From: a virus | DNA length: 52,459 nt | Strand: one strand, 5' to 3' | Virus record (IMG/VR): IMGVR_UViG_3300005841_000040 | Location: 1-52,459 of that record | Part shown: piece after piece, positions 30,328 to 40,661 of the stretch | Layout of the letters: every line of letters begins with the position of its first letter | Numbering within the stretch: position 1 is the stretch's first letter | Translations under genes and position numbers: made by a program | Notes under the pieces: generated by a model | The model's database searches: none | What the model was told of the DNA's origin: nothing | The model's input: the letters and a program-made list of their open reading frames with translations, nothing else

Positions 30328-33237
30328 ATGGCCAATAATATTGCGGTCTCTATCACCGCCGATGTGGTCGATCTTCAGGCGAAGCGGGCAATCATGTCCG
30401 CGGAACTGAAGGCCGCGACCAAGGACCTAAACGCGTTTGCGAAAGAGGCGGCCAGCACCGGCGGGACCGATCAGCTCCGCGCCGGCATGCTCGCGAGCGC
30501 CGAAGCCGCCGAGAAGGCGCGCGCCAAAATCGCGCTCGTCACCCAAGAGATCAAGGAACTAAATCACGTCCCCGAACCGCCGAGGCATGGTTTTGAAGCG
30601 CTTACTGCCACTGTTAGTCAGACGGGAATTCACCTCAAAGAAACCGTTGGCCAGTTCGGTGAATTTCGCGCCGCACTTGCTGAGGTCGCGGAAGTCCTCA
30701 TAGTCGCCTTCGCGGTCGAAAGGATCGCCGAGTGGGCCGAGCACATGGGCGAGGCCGCCGAGAAGACTAAGCACATGGCCGAGACCTTCGGGATGACGGT
30801 CCCTGAGGTTCAAGGTCTGTCAGCAGTCGCCAAAGAAACTGGCATGGACGTGGATGCACTCGCCAAAGGCATGGGCATCCTCGATAAAAACACCGTCACT
30901 GCAGGCGAAGGCAATGGTAAGATCGCGGCGGCGCTGAAAGCGGTTGGCATCGCGGCCAATGACGGGCGGTCGCAGATGGAGCGGATGCTCGTCATCGCCG
31001 ACCGGTTCAAGGACATGGACGACGGGCCAAAGAAGGTCGCGCTCGCCATGGAACTCTTCGGCAAATCCGGCAAGGAACTGATCCCGGTCCTAAATATGGG
31101 CGCGGAAGGCCTGCAAGAGATGGACCGCGTCACCCAGGAATATGGTGCCGGTGCCCTGTTTGCGAGCGCCGCCAATAAGGAGCTGCGCGACTGGCTCGAT
31201 CAGGTGAATGCGCGAGGCATGGCGCTCGCTGATGCCACCGACACGACCAAGGTTGCGATGCAAGGCCTCGGAAACGTCATGACCGATGCCTTCGCGCCGA
31301 TCCTGACCTCGCTCACCGATGGCCTGAATTCCATGATCAAGGCCTTCATCGACAGCTACCGCGAAGGGGGCATTGTCGCCGTGGTCATGGGCACCATCAC
31401 CACTGCGCTTGAGGCAGTGTGGGAAGTCGTGAAGGCGCTCGGCCAAATCTTCTACGAAGTGTTCAGCGCGATCGTGGAATTGGTCGGCGACGTCGTGGCG
31501 GACATCATGGATGCCTTCGGGATCAAGACGCCGCAGGCCATGCATGCTGCCGAAGTCGCCTGGAATGTCTTCAAGGATGCCGTCGTCATCGCGAAGGATA
31601 TCATCCTCGTTGCTATCGACGCCATCATCGGCATCGTCGAGCAGCTTGTCGGCAATCTGGTCACGTTCGGTAAGGTCGCGTGGGACGCTTTCTCCCTGAA
31701 CTGGGGAGCGATCGAGGGCGACTGGGCCGCGGGCATGTCACGCGTTGAAAAGCAAATCGAAGCGTCGTCTGCCCGGATCAAAGGCCACGTTGCCGAGATG
31801 CATGCAGCGCTCACCGCAGCTGCGCACGGAGAGGCGCTTCCGGGCAAGCCCGCGGAAACGCACGAGCCGAAGGGCGTGAAGGATTTCGACCCCGATCTAG
31901 CCGGCGCGGGCAAGAAAGGACCGAAAACCACCATCGCCCAGAAGCTCGAAGAGGAGCTGGAAGCGAAGAAGACCGCTTGGGCGATGGAGCAGGACGCTCA
32001 GGGCACCTATCAGCAATATTCGCTGCAGTCCGAGGCTGATTTCTGGCAACAGGCACTCAAGCGGACCGATCTCAGTGCCAAGGACAAGCTGGAGATCGAG
32101 CGGAAGTATCTCGCCGCGCGGCAGGCGCTGATCAAGGAAAAGCAGCAGCAGGAGACCGATGACGCCAAGCAGAGCGAGGCTCTCGCGATCGAGGCGGCCA
32201 AGACGCAAAATGACCTCGCCCGGCTCGGCATCCAGGCCAAGCTTAATGCGATAGAGGAAGCGCGGCGGCTCGGTACGATTTCGGCCAACGAGGCGGTCCA
32301 GCAGCATCGGGACCTGAACGCGCAGCTATATCAGCTCGACGTCGATCTCGAGAACAAGGAACGTGCGATCAAGCTCAAGGGCTTGCAGGACCAACGCGCG
32401 ATCCTCGGTCAGAACTCTGAATATTATCGCAAGATTGACCAGCAGATCGAGCTGCTCGAAAAGCAGCACCAAGATAAGATCACCGTGCTCAACGCGCAGG
32501 GTAATCAGAAGCGGCTTCAGGATGATCGAAAGGTTTACGAGCAGACGCATAAGTTGCAGCTCGATGCCATCCACAGCCTTAGCCAGTCCTGGAGCAGCAC
32601 GCTGGGGCAGATGCTGACCCTGCAGACATCGTTCGCAAACGGCGTGAAATCGATGTGGCAGGGGCTGGTGGGAGTGATCGGCGACGCGCTCGGCCACATG
32701 ATCGAGAAGTGGCTCGAAAAGCAGCTCACAGCGCTTATTCTAGGCCGTACGCAGCAGGCGGTGACCGGGGTCGCACAGGTGACCTCAAATGCCGCAGTGG
32801 CGGCCTCAGGGGCCTATGCGGCGACCGCTGTGATCCCGATCATCGGGCCAGCGCTGGCACCCGCTGCTGCTGCTACGGCGCTTGCCGGTGCCATGTCGTT
32901 CGCGCCGCTCGCATCGGCCGAGGGCGGTGACTGGCAAGTGCGTGGCGGCCTCTATAATTTGCACCCGGATGAAATGGTGCTGCCTGCACATCTCGCCCGG
33001 CCGATGCGGTCCATGATCGAAGGCGGCGCGAACGACAATACGTCCTCAACCTCTTTCGGGCGGAGTGCTGCAGCGTCAGGTTCGCGCGGCGGCGATGTCC
33101 ACAACCATAACTACAATATCAAGGCCCTGGACGGTCACAGCGTCAAACGCGTCCTGATGAACAATCTGGGCCATTTCGCCACAGCATCGAAGGAAGCACG
33201 CCGCCAAGGCCACTTCGCGGGGATGCGGCGGGCCTAA
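30328..33237 (+). CDS. Tape measure protein
   Basis: 969 residues from the ATG with TGGAGGTG properly spaced. The N-terminus is helical with ADVVDLQAKRAIMSAELKAA. The middle has long hydrophobic segments (VVMGTITTALEAVWEVVKAL and KDIILVAIDAIIGIVEQLV) typical of tape measures that cross the membrane at infection. Residues about 540-760 are coiled coil (EEELEAKKTAWAMEQDA, LNAQLYQLDVDLENKERAIK). The C-terminus is Gly/Ala-rich with HNHNYNIKALDG. At 969 residues and about 1.5 A per residue, tail length would be about 145 nm; this is a rule-of-thumb estimate. Confidence 0.9.
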   Translation: MANNIAVSITADVVDLQAKRAIMSAELKAATKDLNAFAKEAASTGGTDQLRAGMLASAEAAEKARAKIALVTQEIKELNHVPEPPRHGFEALTATVSQTGIHLKETVGQFGEFRAALAEVAEVLIVAFAVERIAEWAEHMGEAAEKTKHMAETFGMTVPEVQGLSAVAKETGMDVDALAKGMGILDKNTVTAGEGNGKIAAALKAVGIAANDGRSQMERMLVIADRFKDMDDGPKKVALAMELFGKSGKELIPVLNMGAEGLQEMDRVTQEYGAGALFASAANKELRDWLDQVNARGMALADATDTTKVAMQGLGNVMTDAFAPILTSLTDGLNSMIKAFIDSYREGGIVAVVMGTITTALEAVWEVVKALGQIFYEVFSAIVELVGDVVADIMDAFGIKTPQAMHAAEVAWNVFKDAVVIAKDIILVAIDAIIGIVEQLVGNLVTFGKVAWDAFSLNWGAIEGDWAAGMSRVEKQIEASSARIKGHVAEMHAALTAAAHGEALPGKPAETHEPKGVKDFDPDLAGAGKKGPKTTIAQKLEEELEAKKTAWAMEQDAQGTYQQYSLQSEADFWQQALKRTDLSAKDKLEIERKYLAARQALIKEKQQQETDDAKQSEALAIEAAKTQNDLARLGIQAKLNAIEEARRLGTISANEAVQQHRDLNAQLYQLDVDLENKERAIKLKGLQDQRAILGQNSEYYRKIDQQIELLEKQHQDKITVLNAQGNQKRLQDDRKVYEQTHKLQLDAIHSLSQSWSSTLGQMLTLQTSFANGVKSMWQGLVGVIGDALGHMIEKWLEKQLTALILGRTQQAVTGVAQVTSNAAVAASGAYAATAVIPIIGPALAPAAAATALAGAMSFAPLASAEGGDWQVRGGLYNLHPDEMVLPAHLARPMRSMIEGGANDNTSSTSFGRSAAASGSRGGDVHNHNYNIKALDGHSVKRVLMNNLGHFATASKEARRQGHFAGMRRA

Positions 33238-34331
33238 TGCTGCGAGCGGTAAGGGGATGGGACTGGATTCCTCAGGGGTTGTCCGGCAGCGAAAACGCAC
33301 GGTTGTTGGCTGCTGACAGGTTTTACAGTTCGGCCAGCAACGGCTACTTTGGGAACTTCAACTCGGTCGGTCGATTTGGCTTTGGTGGTTGCCTCAACTG
33401 GGCCCTTGCGCCGGGAAATCTCGATGCCAACCAGATCGTAGGGCTCACGGGCTCAAGCCGCGCGACCAACACAATGGGTTGCGCGGTTTTCGTGGATCAA
33501 GCGAATAATGCCTATGATTGGGTAACATTCTTCGATGCTGTAACCGGCGCTCCCCAGTTGAGCTTCTATTTCGCTGAATATGGAGTGATCAAAGTCTATC
33601 GGGGATATCCCTACAGCGGGACGCTGCTCGTCGCATCGCAGCCGGGTTCTTTTCAGGAAGACGAATGGTTCTACTTCGAGGCGAAGGCGACTATCGATGC
33701 AACGGCTGGCGCAGTCGAATGCCGGGTGAACACAGCTACCGTCATCAGCCTGGTCGCGGCAAACACCATGGCGACCTTGAATGCCTTCGCGGACTCGTAC
33801 GGCTTCGGCGTAGCGCGCGGGCCAACCTTCGGAAATGCAGCCTTCGTCAAATTCGACGACTTCTACTTCAACGACGATACCGGCTCCTACAACAACGGTT
33901 TTCTGGGCAATTGCCGCGTGATGACCCAGAAGGTCGCTGGCAATAGCACGCCGCAAGATTTCACCATCGGCGGGTCGTCTCCGGCAGCGACGGCATGGCA
34001 GTCTCTCCTGAATGCCAATCTCGACGACACCAAATACCTTTTCGACAACACTGCCGGCCATAAATCGCTGTTCACGATCGAGGCCATCATCAACGCCCCA
34101 ATGGTGTTCGGCATTCAGATTTCCGGCGCCTATCGCCAGGATGACGCAACCCAGCGCACGGCGCGCAACGTGATTAAATCGGGCTCGACGACGGCCGAAG
34201 GCGGCGATCAGCTGACCAACCAGACCTACACGATGTATAAGGATATTTGGGAGATCAATCCGGCGACCAGCGTTGGGTTTACCGGTGCGGAACTCAATGC
34301 GTTGCTGATCGGGCCTAAAGAGCAGGCCTAA
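33237..34331 (+). CDS. Structural tail protein with lectin-like beta fold
   Basis: 364 residues, beginning in a TAATG overlap with the tape measure. The first 210 residues are beta-rich with aromatic repeats (FGNFNSVGRFGFGGCLNW, WFYFEAKATIDATAGAVECR, AFVKFDDFYFND), the pattern of concanavalin-like jelly-roll modules. The remainder reads NLDDTKYLFDNTAGHKSLFT and TMYKDIWEINPATSV. It may be a distal-tail or side-fibre protein binding surface sugar. Similar proteins occur at this place in other GTA-like-tail phages. Confidence 0.65.
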   Translation: MLRAVRGWDWIPQGLSGSENARLLAADRFYSSASNGYFGNFNSVGRFGFGGCLNWALAPGNLDANQIVGLTGSSRATNTMGCAVFVDQANNAYDWVTFFDAVTGAPQLSFYFAEYGVIKVYRGYPYSGTLLVASQPGSFQEDEWFYFEAKATIDATAGAVECRVNTATVISLVAANTMATLNAFADSYGFGVARGPTFGNAAFVKFDDFYFNDDTGSYNNGFLGNCRVMTQKVAGNSTPQDFTIGGSSPAATAWQSLLNANLDDTKYLFDNTAGHKSLFTIEAIINAPMVFGIQISGAYRQDDATQRTARNVIKSGSTTAEGGDQLTNQTYTMYKDIWEINPATSVGFTGAELNALLIGPKEQA

Positions 34332-35434
34332 TGAGCGAGCTTCGTGTAACCGAGATTATCTCGGAATCGTTGTCGGCCGGCTATTCCAATGTTCTCGCGC
34401 CAGTCGTCCTGAACGAGCCGCTCATCGGCGGCTACAGCACCGTGCGTGCCTCGCTCGCGATCAATGAACCTCTCATCGGCGGCTACAGCAAGATCCGAGC
34501 GTCGCTGCTGATCGTCGAGTCCCTTTTCCCCGTTCCCCCAGAGGAAATCATGGTCACAGCCATCCTGCCCGGCTTCGGCAACTCGCTGGCCGATCCGAGC
34601 ATTCCGGAAGCCGCCAACCCGGCAACGGGCGCGACGCCGGGCCTCGCCTTCTCGGTCCACATGAAGCCGCGCTTCAACACGCGGGTTTCGACCTCGGTCA
34701 ATTTCAAGTCGATCCGCACGCCGCTCGCTCCGAACCCGAGCTGGGAATTTGAACTGCCCTATGAGTTCCTGTCGGATCGCGATCAGGCAAACTCATCACT
34801 GCGCACGCTGATGGGCTTCTACTGCGCCCGGATGGGTAGCGCGAACCCGTTTCTCGTGAAGGTCCCGGAATTCTATCTCTCCACCGATGCGACGATCGGC
34901 ACCGCCGATGGCGGCCGGCTGCAATGGGACTTCCTGCGCTGGGTCGGGAGCGAATTTTCGGAGCCGGTCGGGCAGGTCGACATCGCGAACACCATTCACG
35001 TCTATCTGACGCTCAACGAGACCGTCAGCGTGCCGGGATCTGGCCCCTATACCGTCACCGTGGCGCACGCCGCCGCCTTCGTGGAGGACAAGGGTGTAAG
35101 CATCGGCGGAACTCCGCTGACGAAGGTCGCATCCTCGCCGGCGGCCATGCAATATTCGGTCGCGGCGGGCGTCTACACATTCAACTCGGCGCAGCATGGC
35201 GCTTCGGCCGTTATCGACTATCGCTATCTAGTCGACCCGAGCGCCTATTCCGTCACGCTTCCGAACAAGATCGTCTTTGGAACCGCGCCCACGCCGGCAG
35301 GCGCCCGGATCAGCTGGGACGGGCAATATTTCTTCACGTGCTATTTCGACGAAGACATGGCGGACTTCGAGAAGTTCGCGGACAAGCTCTGGACGCTCCA
35401 GCAGTTGACCTTTCACAGCGAACTGCTTGCATGA
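34331..35434 (+). CDS. DUF2460 tail-tip protein with repeat-bearing N-terminal extension
   Basis: 367 residues if translated from the TAATG at 34331. From residue 74 on it is a DUF2460-like protein (FNTRVSTSVNFKSIRTPLAP, WEFELPYEFLSDRDQANS, GFYCARMGSANPFLVK) as in GTA tail modules; it builds the tail tip hub or distal tail. The first 70 residues contain near-identical repeats NEPLIGGYSTVRASL and NEPLIGGYSKIRASL, part of a V-x-E-x-L pattern usual in separate short phage proteins. An ATG at 34550 has AGAGGA correctly placed, so two forms are possible. An Ig-like module (35044-35231) is inserted in the middle. Confidence 0.8.
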   Translation: MSELRVTEIISESLSAGYSNVLAPVVLNEPLIGGYSTVRASLAINEPLIGGYSKIRASLLIVESLFPVPPEEIMVTAILPGFGNSLADPSIPEAANPATGATPGLAFSVHMKPRFNTRVSTSVNFKSIRTPLAPNPSWEFELPYEFLSDRDQANSSLRTLMGFYCARMGSANPFLVKVPEFYLSTDATIGTADGGRLQWDFLRWVGSEFSEPVGQVDIANTIHVYLTLNETVSVPGSGPYTVTVAHAAAFVEDKGVSIGGTPLTKVASSPAAMQYSVAAGVYTFNSAQHGASAVIDYRYLVDPSAYSVTLPNKIVFGTAPTPAGARISWDGQYFFTCYFDEDMADFEKFADKLWTLQQLTFHSELLA

Positions 35435-36342
35435 GGCCGATCACCGCGCAGCCGGGGCACGTCGAAGCCGATGTGGTGGACGCGCTGGCGTCAAAGAACT
35501 TCGTCTATACCGATTGCTTCACGATCACGCCGCTGATCGGAAGCCCGCTCTATTACACGAACGCCGCCCGCGACGTGACCGTCGTGCCGCTGGGCGGCCT
35601 GATCCGGCAGACCTATCTTGGCGGTTCCGTACTCGTGCAGGGGCTCCGGTCGCACATCAAGATCGGGATCGAGGTCGACGAGCAGCAGCTCGTGCTCGAT
35701 TATACCAACGAGCTCGACTTTCAGGCGCGGCTTCCCTGGCCGAAAGCATTGCTGCTCGGATATCTGGATGGGGCATCGATCCGGCGGGACCGCTTCATCG
35801 CCGGTGCGTGGGGCGATGATCTCTCCTATCCCTGGCTTGGCGGCATGCCGATGTTCGACGGCATAGTCGCGGGGCTCACGCAGGTCGGGCGGCAGTCGGC
35901 GACCCTCAGCGTCAAATCCGCCATCAATGTGCTCGACACCGAGATGCCGCGCGATCTCTACCGGCCGCGCTGCAAGAATGTGTGGGGCGATCTCAATTGC
36001 GGTGTCGATCAAAGCGCGTTCGCATCGATCGTCACCATTAGCTCTGGATCGCCCACCACGACCTTCCTGCCGTGGACGGGAGCCGATGCAAATTATGTCG
36101 AGGGGAAGGTCCACATCGACAATGGCGATTCGGTGACTCGGGTGCGCAAGATCCAGCGCGCCGACACGACAGGCCTGTGGTTGGTATACCCGCTCGATTT
36201 TACGCCGACGATCGGAACGACCTTCACGGCGTTCCCCGGCTGCCCGGGCACGATGACGCGCTGCCAGGATTTTCACGGCTCATCATGGCTCACCCGGTTC
36301 AAGGGGTTTCCCTACATCCCCGTGGTAGAGTCGAGCTTCTAG
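35431..36342 (+). CDS. DUF2163 tail-tip protein
   Basis: 303 residues, overlapping by ATGA. It matches the DUF2163 / phage-tip architecture: FVYTDCFTITPLIGSPLYYT, VQGLRSHIKIGIEVDEQQLV, GMPMFDGIVAGLTQVGRQSA, and the conserved RPRCKNVWGDLNCGVD and CPGTMTRCQDF cysteine blocks. In rcGTA this is the gp13-type hub piece that binds the iron-sulphur or metal cluster of the tip; here four cysteines (in CKN, NCG, CPG, RCQ) could play that part. Between DUF2460 and the NlpC/P60-like peptidase, the order is standard. Confidence 0.85.
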   Translation: MRPITAQPGHVEADVVDALASKNFVYTDCFTITPLIGSPLYYTNAARDVTVVPLGGLIRQTYLGGSVLVQGLRSHIKIGIEVDEQQLVLDYTNELDFQARLPWPKALLLGYLDGASIRRDRFIAGAWGDDLSYPWLGGMPMFDGIVAGLTQVGRQSATLSVKSAINVLDTEMPRDLYRPRCKNVWGDLNCGVDQSAFASIVTISSGSPTTTFLPWTGADANYVEGKVHIDNGDSVTRVRKIQRADTTGLWLVYPLDFTPTIGTTFTAFPGCPGTMTRCQDFHGSSWLTRFKGFPYIPVVESSF

Positions 36343-36828
36343 ATGTCTGATATCGTGCAAGAATGCGCCGAGCGCGCCTCGGCGGTCGCGGAGGCGCGGA
36401 CATGGGTCGGCACGCCCTATTGCCATGCTGCACGGGTGAAGGGCGCCGCAGTCGATTGCGCGCAGATCCTGGCGGGGGTGTTCGCCGGCGCCGGTCTCAT
36501 TCCTGACGTCACCATCGCGCCCTATCCGCCAGATTGGCACCTGCACCGCGGTGAAGAACGCTATCTCGCGCACCTCGAATTGATGTTCGGCCGCGTCGAT
36601 GATGATGAACGACCGCTCTGCGAACGCGGTGCCGATTTCCGCGCCGAGTCCGGCGACATTCTCATGTGGCGCTGGGGCAGGACCTTCTCGCACAGCGCGA
36701 TCGTCACCGAATGGCCGAATGTCATTCATGCCTTCGCGAGCGAGAGGTTCGTCGTCGAGTGCGATGTTCAGGGAACGCCGATGAGAACGCACCCTATGCG
36801 CGTCTATTCCTACTGGAGCGGCAAATGA
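36343..36828 (+). CDS. NlpC/P60-like cell-wall peptidase of the tail tip
   Basis: 161 residues starting directly after the DUF2163 stop. AEARTWVGTPYCHAARVKGA, then the catalytic Cys of VDCAQILAGVF and the His of TFSHSAIVTE define a C40-type peptidase like GTA gp14 and lambda gpK. It would cleave peptidoglycan during DNA entry. The length is typical. It overlaps the next gene by ATGA. Confidence 0.85.
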   Translation: MSDIVQECAERASAVAEARTWVGTPYCHAARVKGAAVDCAQILAGVFAGAGLIPDVTIAPYPPDWHLHRGEERYLAHLELMFGRVDDDERPLCERGADFRAESGDILMWRWGRTFSHSAIVTEWPNVIHAFASERFVVECDVQGTPMRTHPMRVYSYWSGK

Positions 36829-37163
36829 GCTTTTGCCCCAGCTGTGGCTTCAATCTGGATCGCGACGAAGTTCTCCAGCTCGACGGCTTCGTGCTCGATC
36901 CGCGCGGGATGATTGCTTTCCAAGGATCGCCGGTCCTTATGACGCATCACGAGGCGATGGCCATGCACACCGTAGCATCCGCAAACGGGCGACCGGTGAA
37001 AACAGAGACAATCTCGCAGCGGATATCTGACGGAGAAGACCCTCACTGCGCCTCGGTATTCATCCATCGTGCTCGCCGCCGTCTGCTCGCCGCGGGCGTC
37101 CCTAATCCTATCCAGACGGCTTTTCGTCGCGGATATCGTTGGAGCGTGAAGTGGGTTTCCTAG
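36825..37163 (+). CDS. Zinc-ribbon winged-helix (OmpR-type) DNA-binding protein
   Basis: 112 residues from the ATGA-overlap start. It begins MSFCPSCGFNLDRDEVLQLD, a single CxxC with further possible ligands later, then a winged helix of the transcriptional-regulator C-terminal type: [66 protein letters not shown]. The last block is the wing/GRGYR signature of OmpR/PhoB DNA-binding domains. No receiver domain is present. A DNA-binding regulator inside the tail-tip genes is unusual; it may act on the phage's own late promoters or on host genes. Confidence 0.78.
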   Translation: MSFCPSCGFNLDRDEVLQLDGFVLDPRGMIAFQGSPVLMTHHEAMAMHTVASANGRPVKTETISQRISDGEDPHCASVFIHRARRRLLAAGVPNPIQTAFRRGYRWSVKWVS

Positions 37164-39661
37164 GTCTTGGCGGCCACAAGACCAAGCCTGAATATACCGG
37201 CCTCGCCACACAGACTTCGACCTCAAACATTGCGATCGCCATCGTCCTCGGCGAGAACAGGGGCTCGCCCAACATCATCTGGCAGGGCGATTTTCAAGCC
37301 CACAAGCATAGTGCCGGCGGGAAGGGAGGCGGCGGGAAGGGTGGATCGACCTACACCTATTCGGGCAGCTTCATTCAGGCGCTCGGCTGGGGCCCGATCC
37401 ACGGAATAGGCATGGTCTATAAGGACAAGGAGCTAACCACGCTCGCGAAGTTGGGGTTCACCCTCTTCACCGGTACGACGCCGCAATCGCCTTGGGGCTA
37501 TCTCACGACCGCTCATCCGAGCGAGGCGCTCGGCTATGCCGGCATCGCGTACCTGGCGGTTGCGAACTACGATCTCGGCAGTTCCAATGCGCTGTCGCAG
37601 CACAGCTACGAGATTCAGGGGCAGCTCTGGAACACCGCGTCTTGGACGGGCGGCAACGACGCGGACATCGGTCTCGGCATTCAAGCCTATATTTCCGATC
37701 CGACCTGGGGCGTTGGCTTCGACACGTCGTTTCTGAACACGAACAGCCTGCTTTCGACGCCCGCTGCCACAACGACCGGCGACAATGCGTTCCAGACTTA
37801 TTGCCAGGCGATGGGATGGGGGTTCTCGCCGATATTGGTCGACCAGGTGGCGGCCTCCGACACCATCAAGCGCTGGTGCGACCTGTTCAATGCTGCCCCC
37901 ATCTGGACGGGCTATAATCTCAAGTTCCTGCCTTATTGCACGGAGACGATCACTGCCAACGGGGTGACCTATCTGCCAAGCTTTCCGGTGGCCTACGTCA
38001 TCACCGACGATGATTTCCTCGGTGACGCGAGCGCGGATCCGATCAGTTTCGATCGGGCAGATCCTGCCGATTGCAAGAACCAGTTTCAGATCACGATCTC
38101 GAACAAGGCGAACCAGTATAACGACCTCCCCGTCATGTGGGAGGATCTGGCGCTGATCGACCAATATGGCGTCAAGCCCGATAGCGGCTTCGAGGCCAAG
38201 GAGATTACCTCGGAGACGATGGCGCAGCAGATGGTTGCGCTCTATGGCCAGCGCAGCACCTATGTCCGCAATCGCTTCGCGCTGAACCTTGGCGTCAATT
38301 TCATGCGCCTCGAGCCCGGCGATATCATCCAGGCGGTCGACCCGGTGCTCGGCACGCTGACGCTCATGGTCGATGAAATCACCGAGCAGGACGACGACAG
38401 CTTCGACATCGTCGCGTTCGAATGGAACGACAGCGTCACGCTGGCACCGACCATCCCGACGCAATCGGTCGGCGGTACCAACGTCGACACCGGAGTCGCG
38501 GCAAGCGCGGTCAACACGCCGATCCTGTTCGAACCGCCGTCGACACTCGCAGGCACGCCGCAGGTCTGGGCGGCCGTCTCCGGCGGCAATGGCACCACGG
38601 CCGACCCGCTGTGGGGCGGCTGCAATGTGTGGATCTCGACGGACAATGCGACCTACACGCAGATCGGCACGATCAATGAGCCGGCGCGGATGGGCGTCAC
38701 GACTGCTACGCTCGCCGCCTATGGGGGCAGCAATCCCGATGCGGGCCACACGCTATCGGCCAACTTGGCGGAAAGCGCCGGTGCCCTCATCAGCGCGAGT
38801 TCAGCGGCCGACGCCGCGGCCGGCGCGAACCTCTGCTATGTCGGCGGCGAATTCCTGTCACCGCAGACGGTCACGCCGACCAGCACATATGCGTTCAACT
38901 GCACCAATCTTTATCGCGCGCTCTATGGTTCGACAGCCGGGACGCACGCTTCGGGAACGCCGATCGCCCGGCTGGACGGCAACATCTTCAAGTACGATTT
39001 GCCCGCAGCCTATATCGGCGTCACACTCTACCTGAAGTTCCAGAGCTTCAACGTCTACGGCCTCGGTGTGCAGGATCTTTCAACCTGCACGGCTTACACG
39101 ATCACCACGACCGGCGCGGGCTTCGGGACCGGCACCGCCGGCGCGCCGGCGACGCCGACTGGGCTCAGCGCGACCGCAGGTTATGCACAGGTGGCACTCA
39201 GCTGGACGGCAAATGCCGCGAACGACAATGTCACCGCCTATGAGGTTTGGCGCGCGAACGGGACGGGAGCATCGTTCGGCTCGGCGAGCAAGATCGCGAC
39301 CGTCGCGGGGCTTGCATATACCGACACCGGGCTCGCGGCGACGACCGGCTACACATATTTCCTGAAGGCGGTAAACGTGGTCGGTGCGTCTAGCGCCACG
39401 AGCGGCGTGAATGCGACGACGAACAGCGTCGGCTTCGGCTCCTCGAATTGGGCGTTAAACGAACTTCCGTCTGGAACGATCAACGGCAGCAACACGTCAT
39501 TTTCGATCGCCCACACGCCAACGTCGGGCATCCAGCTCTACCTAAACGGCTCCCTGCAGCAGCCAGGCTCCGGCAAGGATTACACGCTGACGGGAACGAC
39601 GATCACCATGGCGGTTGCGCCCCCTAGCGGCGACATCCTGCTCGCTTCGTACCAATATTGA
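37151..39661 (+). CDS. Tail tip/receptor-binding protein with FN3 domain
   Basis: 836 residues from the GTG at 37151, with GGAG six bases before; a TTG at 37139 is the alternative. The N-terminal 450 residues have tip-protein character ([70 protein letters not shown]). A Fibronectin III domain spans about residues 672-760 ([20 protein letters not shown]). The C-terminal 80 residues form a small beta domain ([19 protein letters not shown]). This is the lambda gpJ/GTA gp15 position; it probably contacts the host receptor. Confidence 0.85.
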   Translation: MGFLGLGGHKTKPEYTGLATQTSTSNIAIAIVLGENRGSPNIIWQGDFQAHKHSAGGKGGGGKGGSTYTYSGSFIQALGWGPIHGIGMVYKDKELTTLAKLGFTLFTGTTPQSPWGYLTTAHPSEALGYAGIAYLAVANYDLGSSNALSQHSYEIQGQLWNTASWTGGNDADIGLGIQAYISDPTWGVGFDTSFLNTNSLLSTPAATTTGDNAFQTYCQAMGWGFSPILVDQVAASDTIKRWCDLFNAAPIWTGYNLKFLPYCTETITANGVTYLPSFPVAYVITDDDFLGDASADPISFDRADPADCKNQFQITISNKANQYNDLPVMWEDLALIDQYGVKPDSGFEAKEITSETMAQQMVALYGQRSTYVRNRFALNLGVNFMRLEPGDIIQAVDPVLGTLTLMVDEITEQDDDSFDIVAFEWNDSVTLAPTIPTQSVGGTNVDTGVAASAVNTPILFEPPSTLAGTPQVWAAVSGGNGTTADPLWGGCNVWISTDNATYTQIGTINEPARMGVTTATLAAYGGSNPDAGHTLSANLAESAGALISASSAADAAAGANLCYVGGEFLSPQTVTPTSTYAFNCTNLYRALYGSTAGTHASGTPIARLDGNIFKYDLPAAYIGVTLYLKFQSFNVYGLGVQDLSTCTAYTITTTGAGFGTGTAGAPATPTGLSATAGYAQVALSWTANAANDNVTAYEVWRANGTGASFGSASKIATVAGLAYTDTGLAATTGYTYFLKAVNVVGASSATSGVNATTNSVGFGSSNWALNELPSGTINGSNTSFSIAHTPTSGIQLYLNGSLQQPGSGKDYTLTGTTITMAVAPPSGDILLASYQY

Positions 39662-39671
39662 GAGGTCTCCG

Positions 39672-40661
39672 ATGAAGGCTTTGCGTTTCCTACTTCCGCT
39701 GCTGGCGCTCGCCGCCGGGCCGCTTTTAGCTCAAAGCAAGCTCAATCTCGGCACGCAGGTGAAGGGGACGCTCCCGGTCGCCAACGGGGGCACCGGCGCA
39801 ACCAGCCTGACCGCGCACGGCGTCGTGCTCGGCAACGGAACGTCGGCGGCAAACGTCTCCTCGGCGGGGACCAGCGGTCAACCCTTTCTGTCCGGTGGCG
39901 CGAGCGCGGATGGTGCCTATGGGGCACTTAATCTCTCCACCTCGGCTGTCACGGGCAATCTCAGTACCTCGCACTTGAACAGCGGCTCCAGCGCCTCGTC
40001 ATCGACCTTCTGGCGGGGCGACGGGACGTGGGCGACGCCGCCGAGCAGCGGCGGTGGCGGCGGCAGCACCTATACCGTGCCATCGCTGGCATCATTCACA
40101 TGGGTGAACCAGAGCACGTCAACGGCGCTTCAGTTGACCAGCAGCGGCCCGATTTTGATGACGACGCCCAGCACCACCTTGAACTGGCGTTTGTTGAAGA
40201 TCTCCATTCCTTCGACGCCCTATAGGGTGCGTGCGTTATTGCGAGGCGTAGCCACCAGCGAAGCATCGACCACTGCCTGGACGAAAGGGCTGTTCTTTTA
40301 CGACGGGACCAAGCTCGCCGGCATTGAGGCTTGCATCGGCTGTAATGGAACGGGCGGACAGCTGTTACGGGCCGAGAAGATTAATAGCGTGACCAGTGAC
40401 AATAGTACTGTGACCAGCAGCGCATCTTGGGGTGCCGGCACGGCGCGCAATGAGCTATTCTGGGCTCAGATACGCGATGATGGAACGACGTTGTATTTCG
40501 ATATGAGCCTGGACGGGGACAACTGGGTCAATCTGACAAGTTTCACGCGGGCATCGTTCATCACGCCGACCGATATCGGCTGGGGTGGCGCGTCGAACAA
40601 TAACGGCATTTACGTAAGCCTGCTGGCTTGGACGGTCGATTCCAACGCCAACCTGAACTAG
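39672..40661 (+). CDS. Tail fibre-like protein with a signal peptide
   Basis: 329 residues from the ATG at 39672, with AGAGGTCTCC upstream. It starts with [20 protein letters not shown], a cleavable Sec signal, then the fibre-type linker [17 protein letters not shown] and [12 protein letters not shown], and a C-terminal beta domain ([40 protein letters not shown]). GGTGAT and DGTW motifs are typical of phage tail fibres. A signal peptide on a fibre is odd: the protein might be made in the periplasm. Its stop shares CTAG with the acyltransferase. Confidence 0.75.
   Translation: MKALRFLLPLLALAAGPLLAQSKLNLGTQVKGTLPVANGGTGATSLTAHGVVLGNGTSAANVSSAGTSGQPFLSGGASADGAYGALNLSTSAVTGNLSTSHLNSGSSASSSTFWRGDGTWATPPSSGGGGGSTYTVPSLASFTWVNQSTSTALQLTSSGPILMTTPSTTLNWRLLKISIPSTPYRVRALLRGVATSEASTTAWTKGLFFYDGTKLAGIEACIGCNGTGGQLLRAEKINSVTSDNSTVTSSASWGAGTARNELFWAQIRDDGTTLYFDMSLDGDNWVNLTSFTRASFITPTDIGWGGASNNNGIYVSLLAWTVDSNANLN

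Noticed and set aside
37433-38749. Leftward 438-residue open frame inside the tail-tip gene
   Set aside because: Long antisense frames are expected in GC-rich coding DNA. It is Arg/Asp/His-rich without any recognisable domain.
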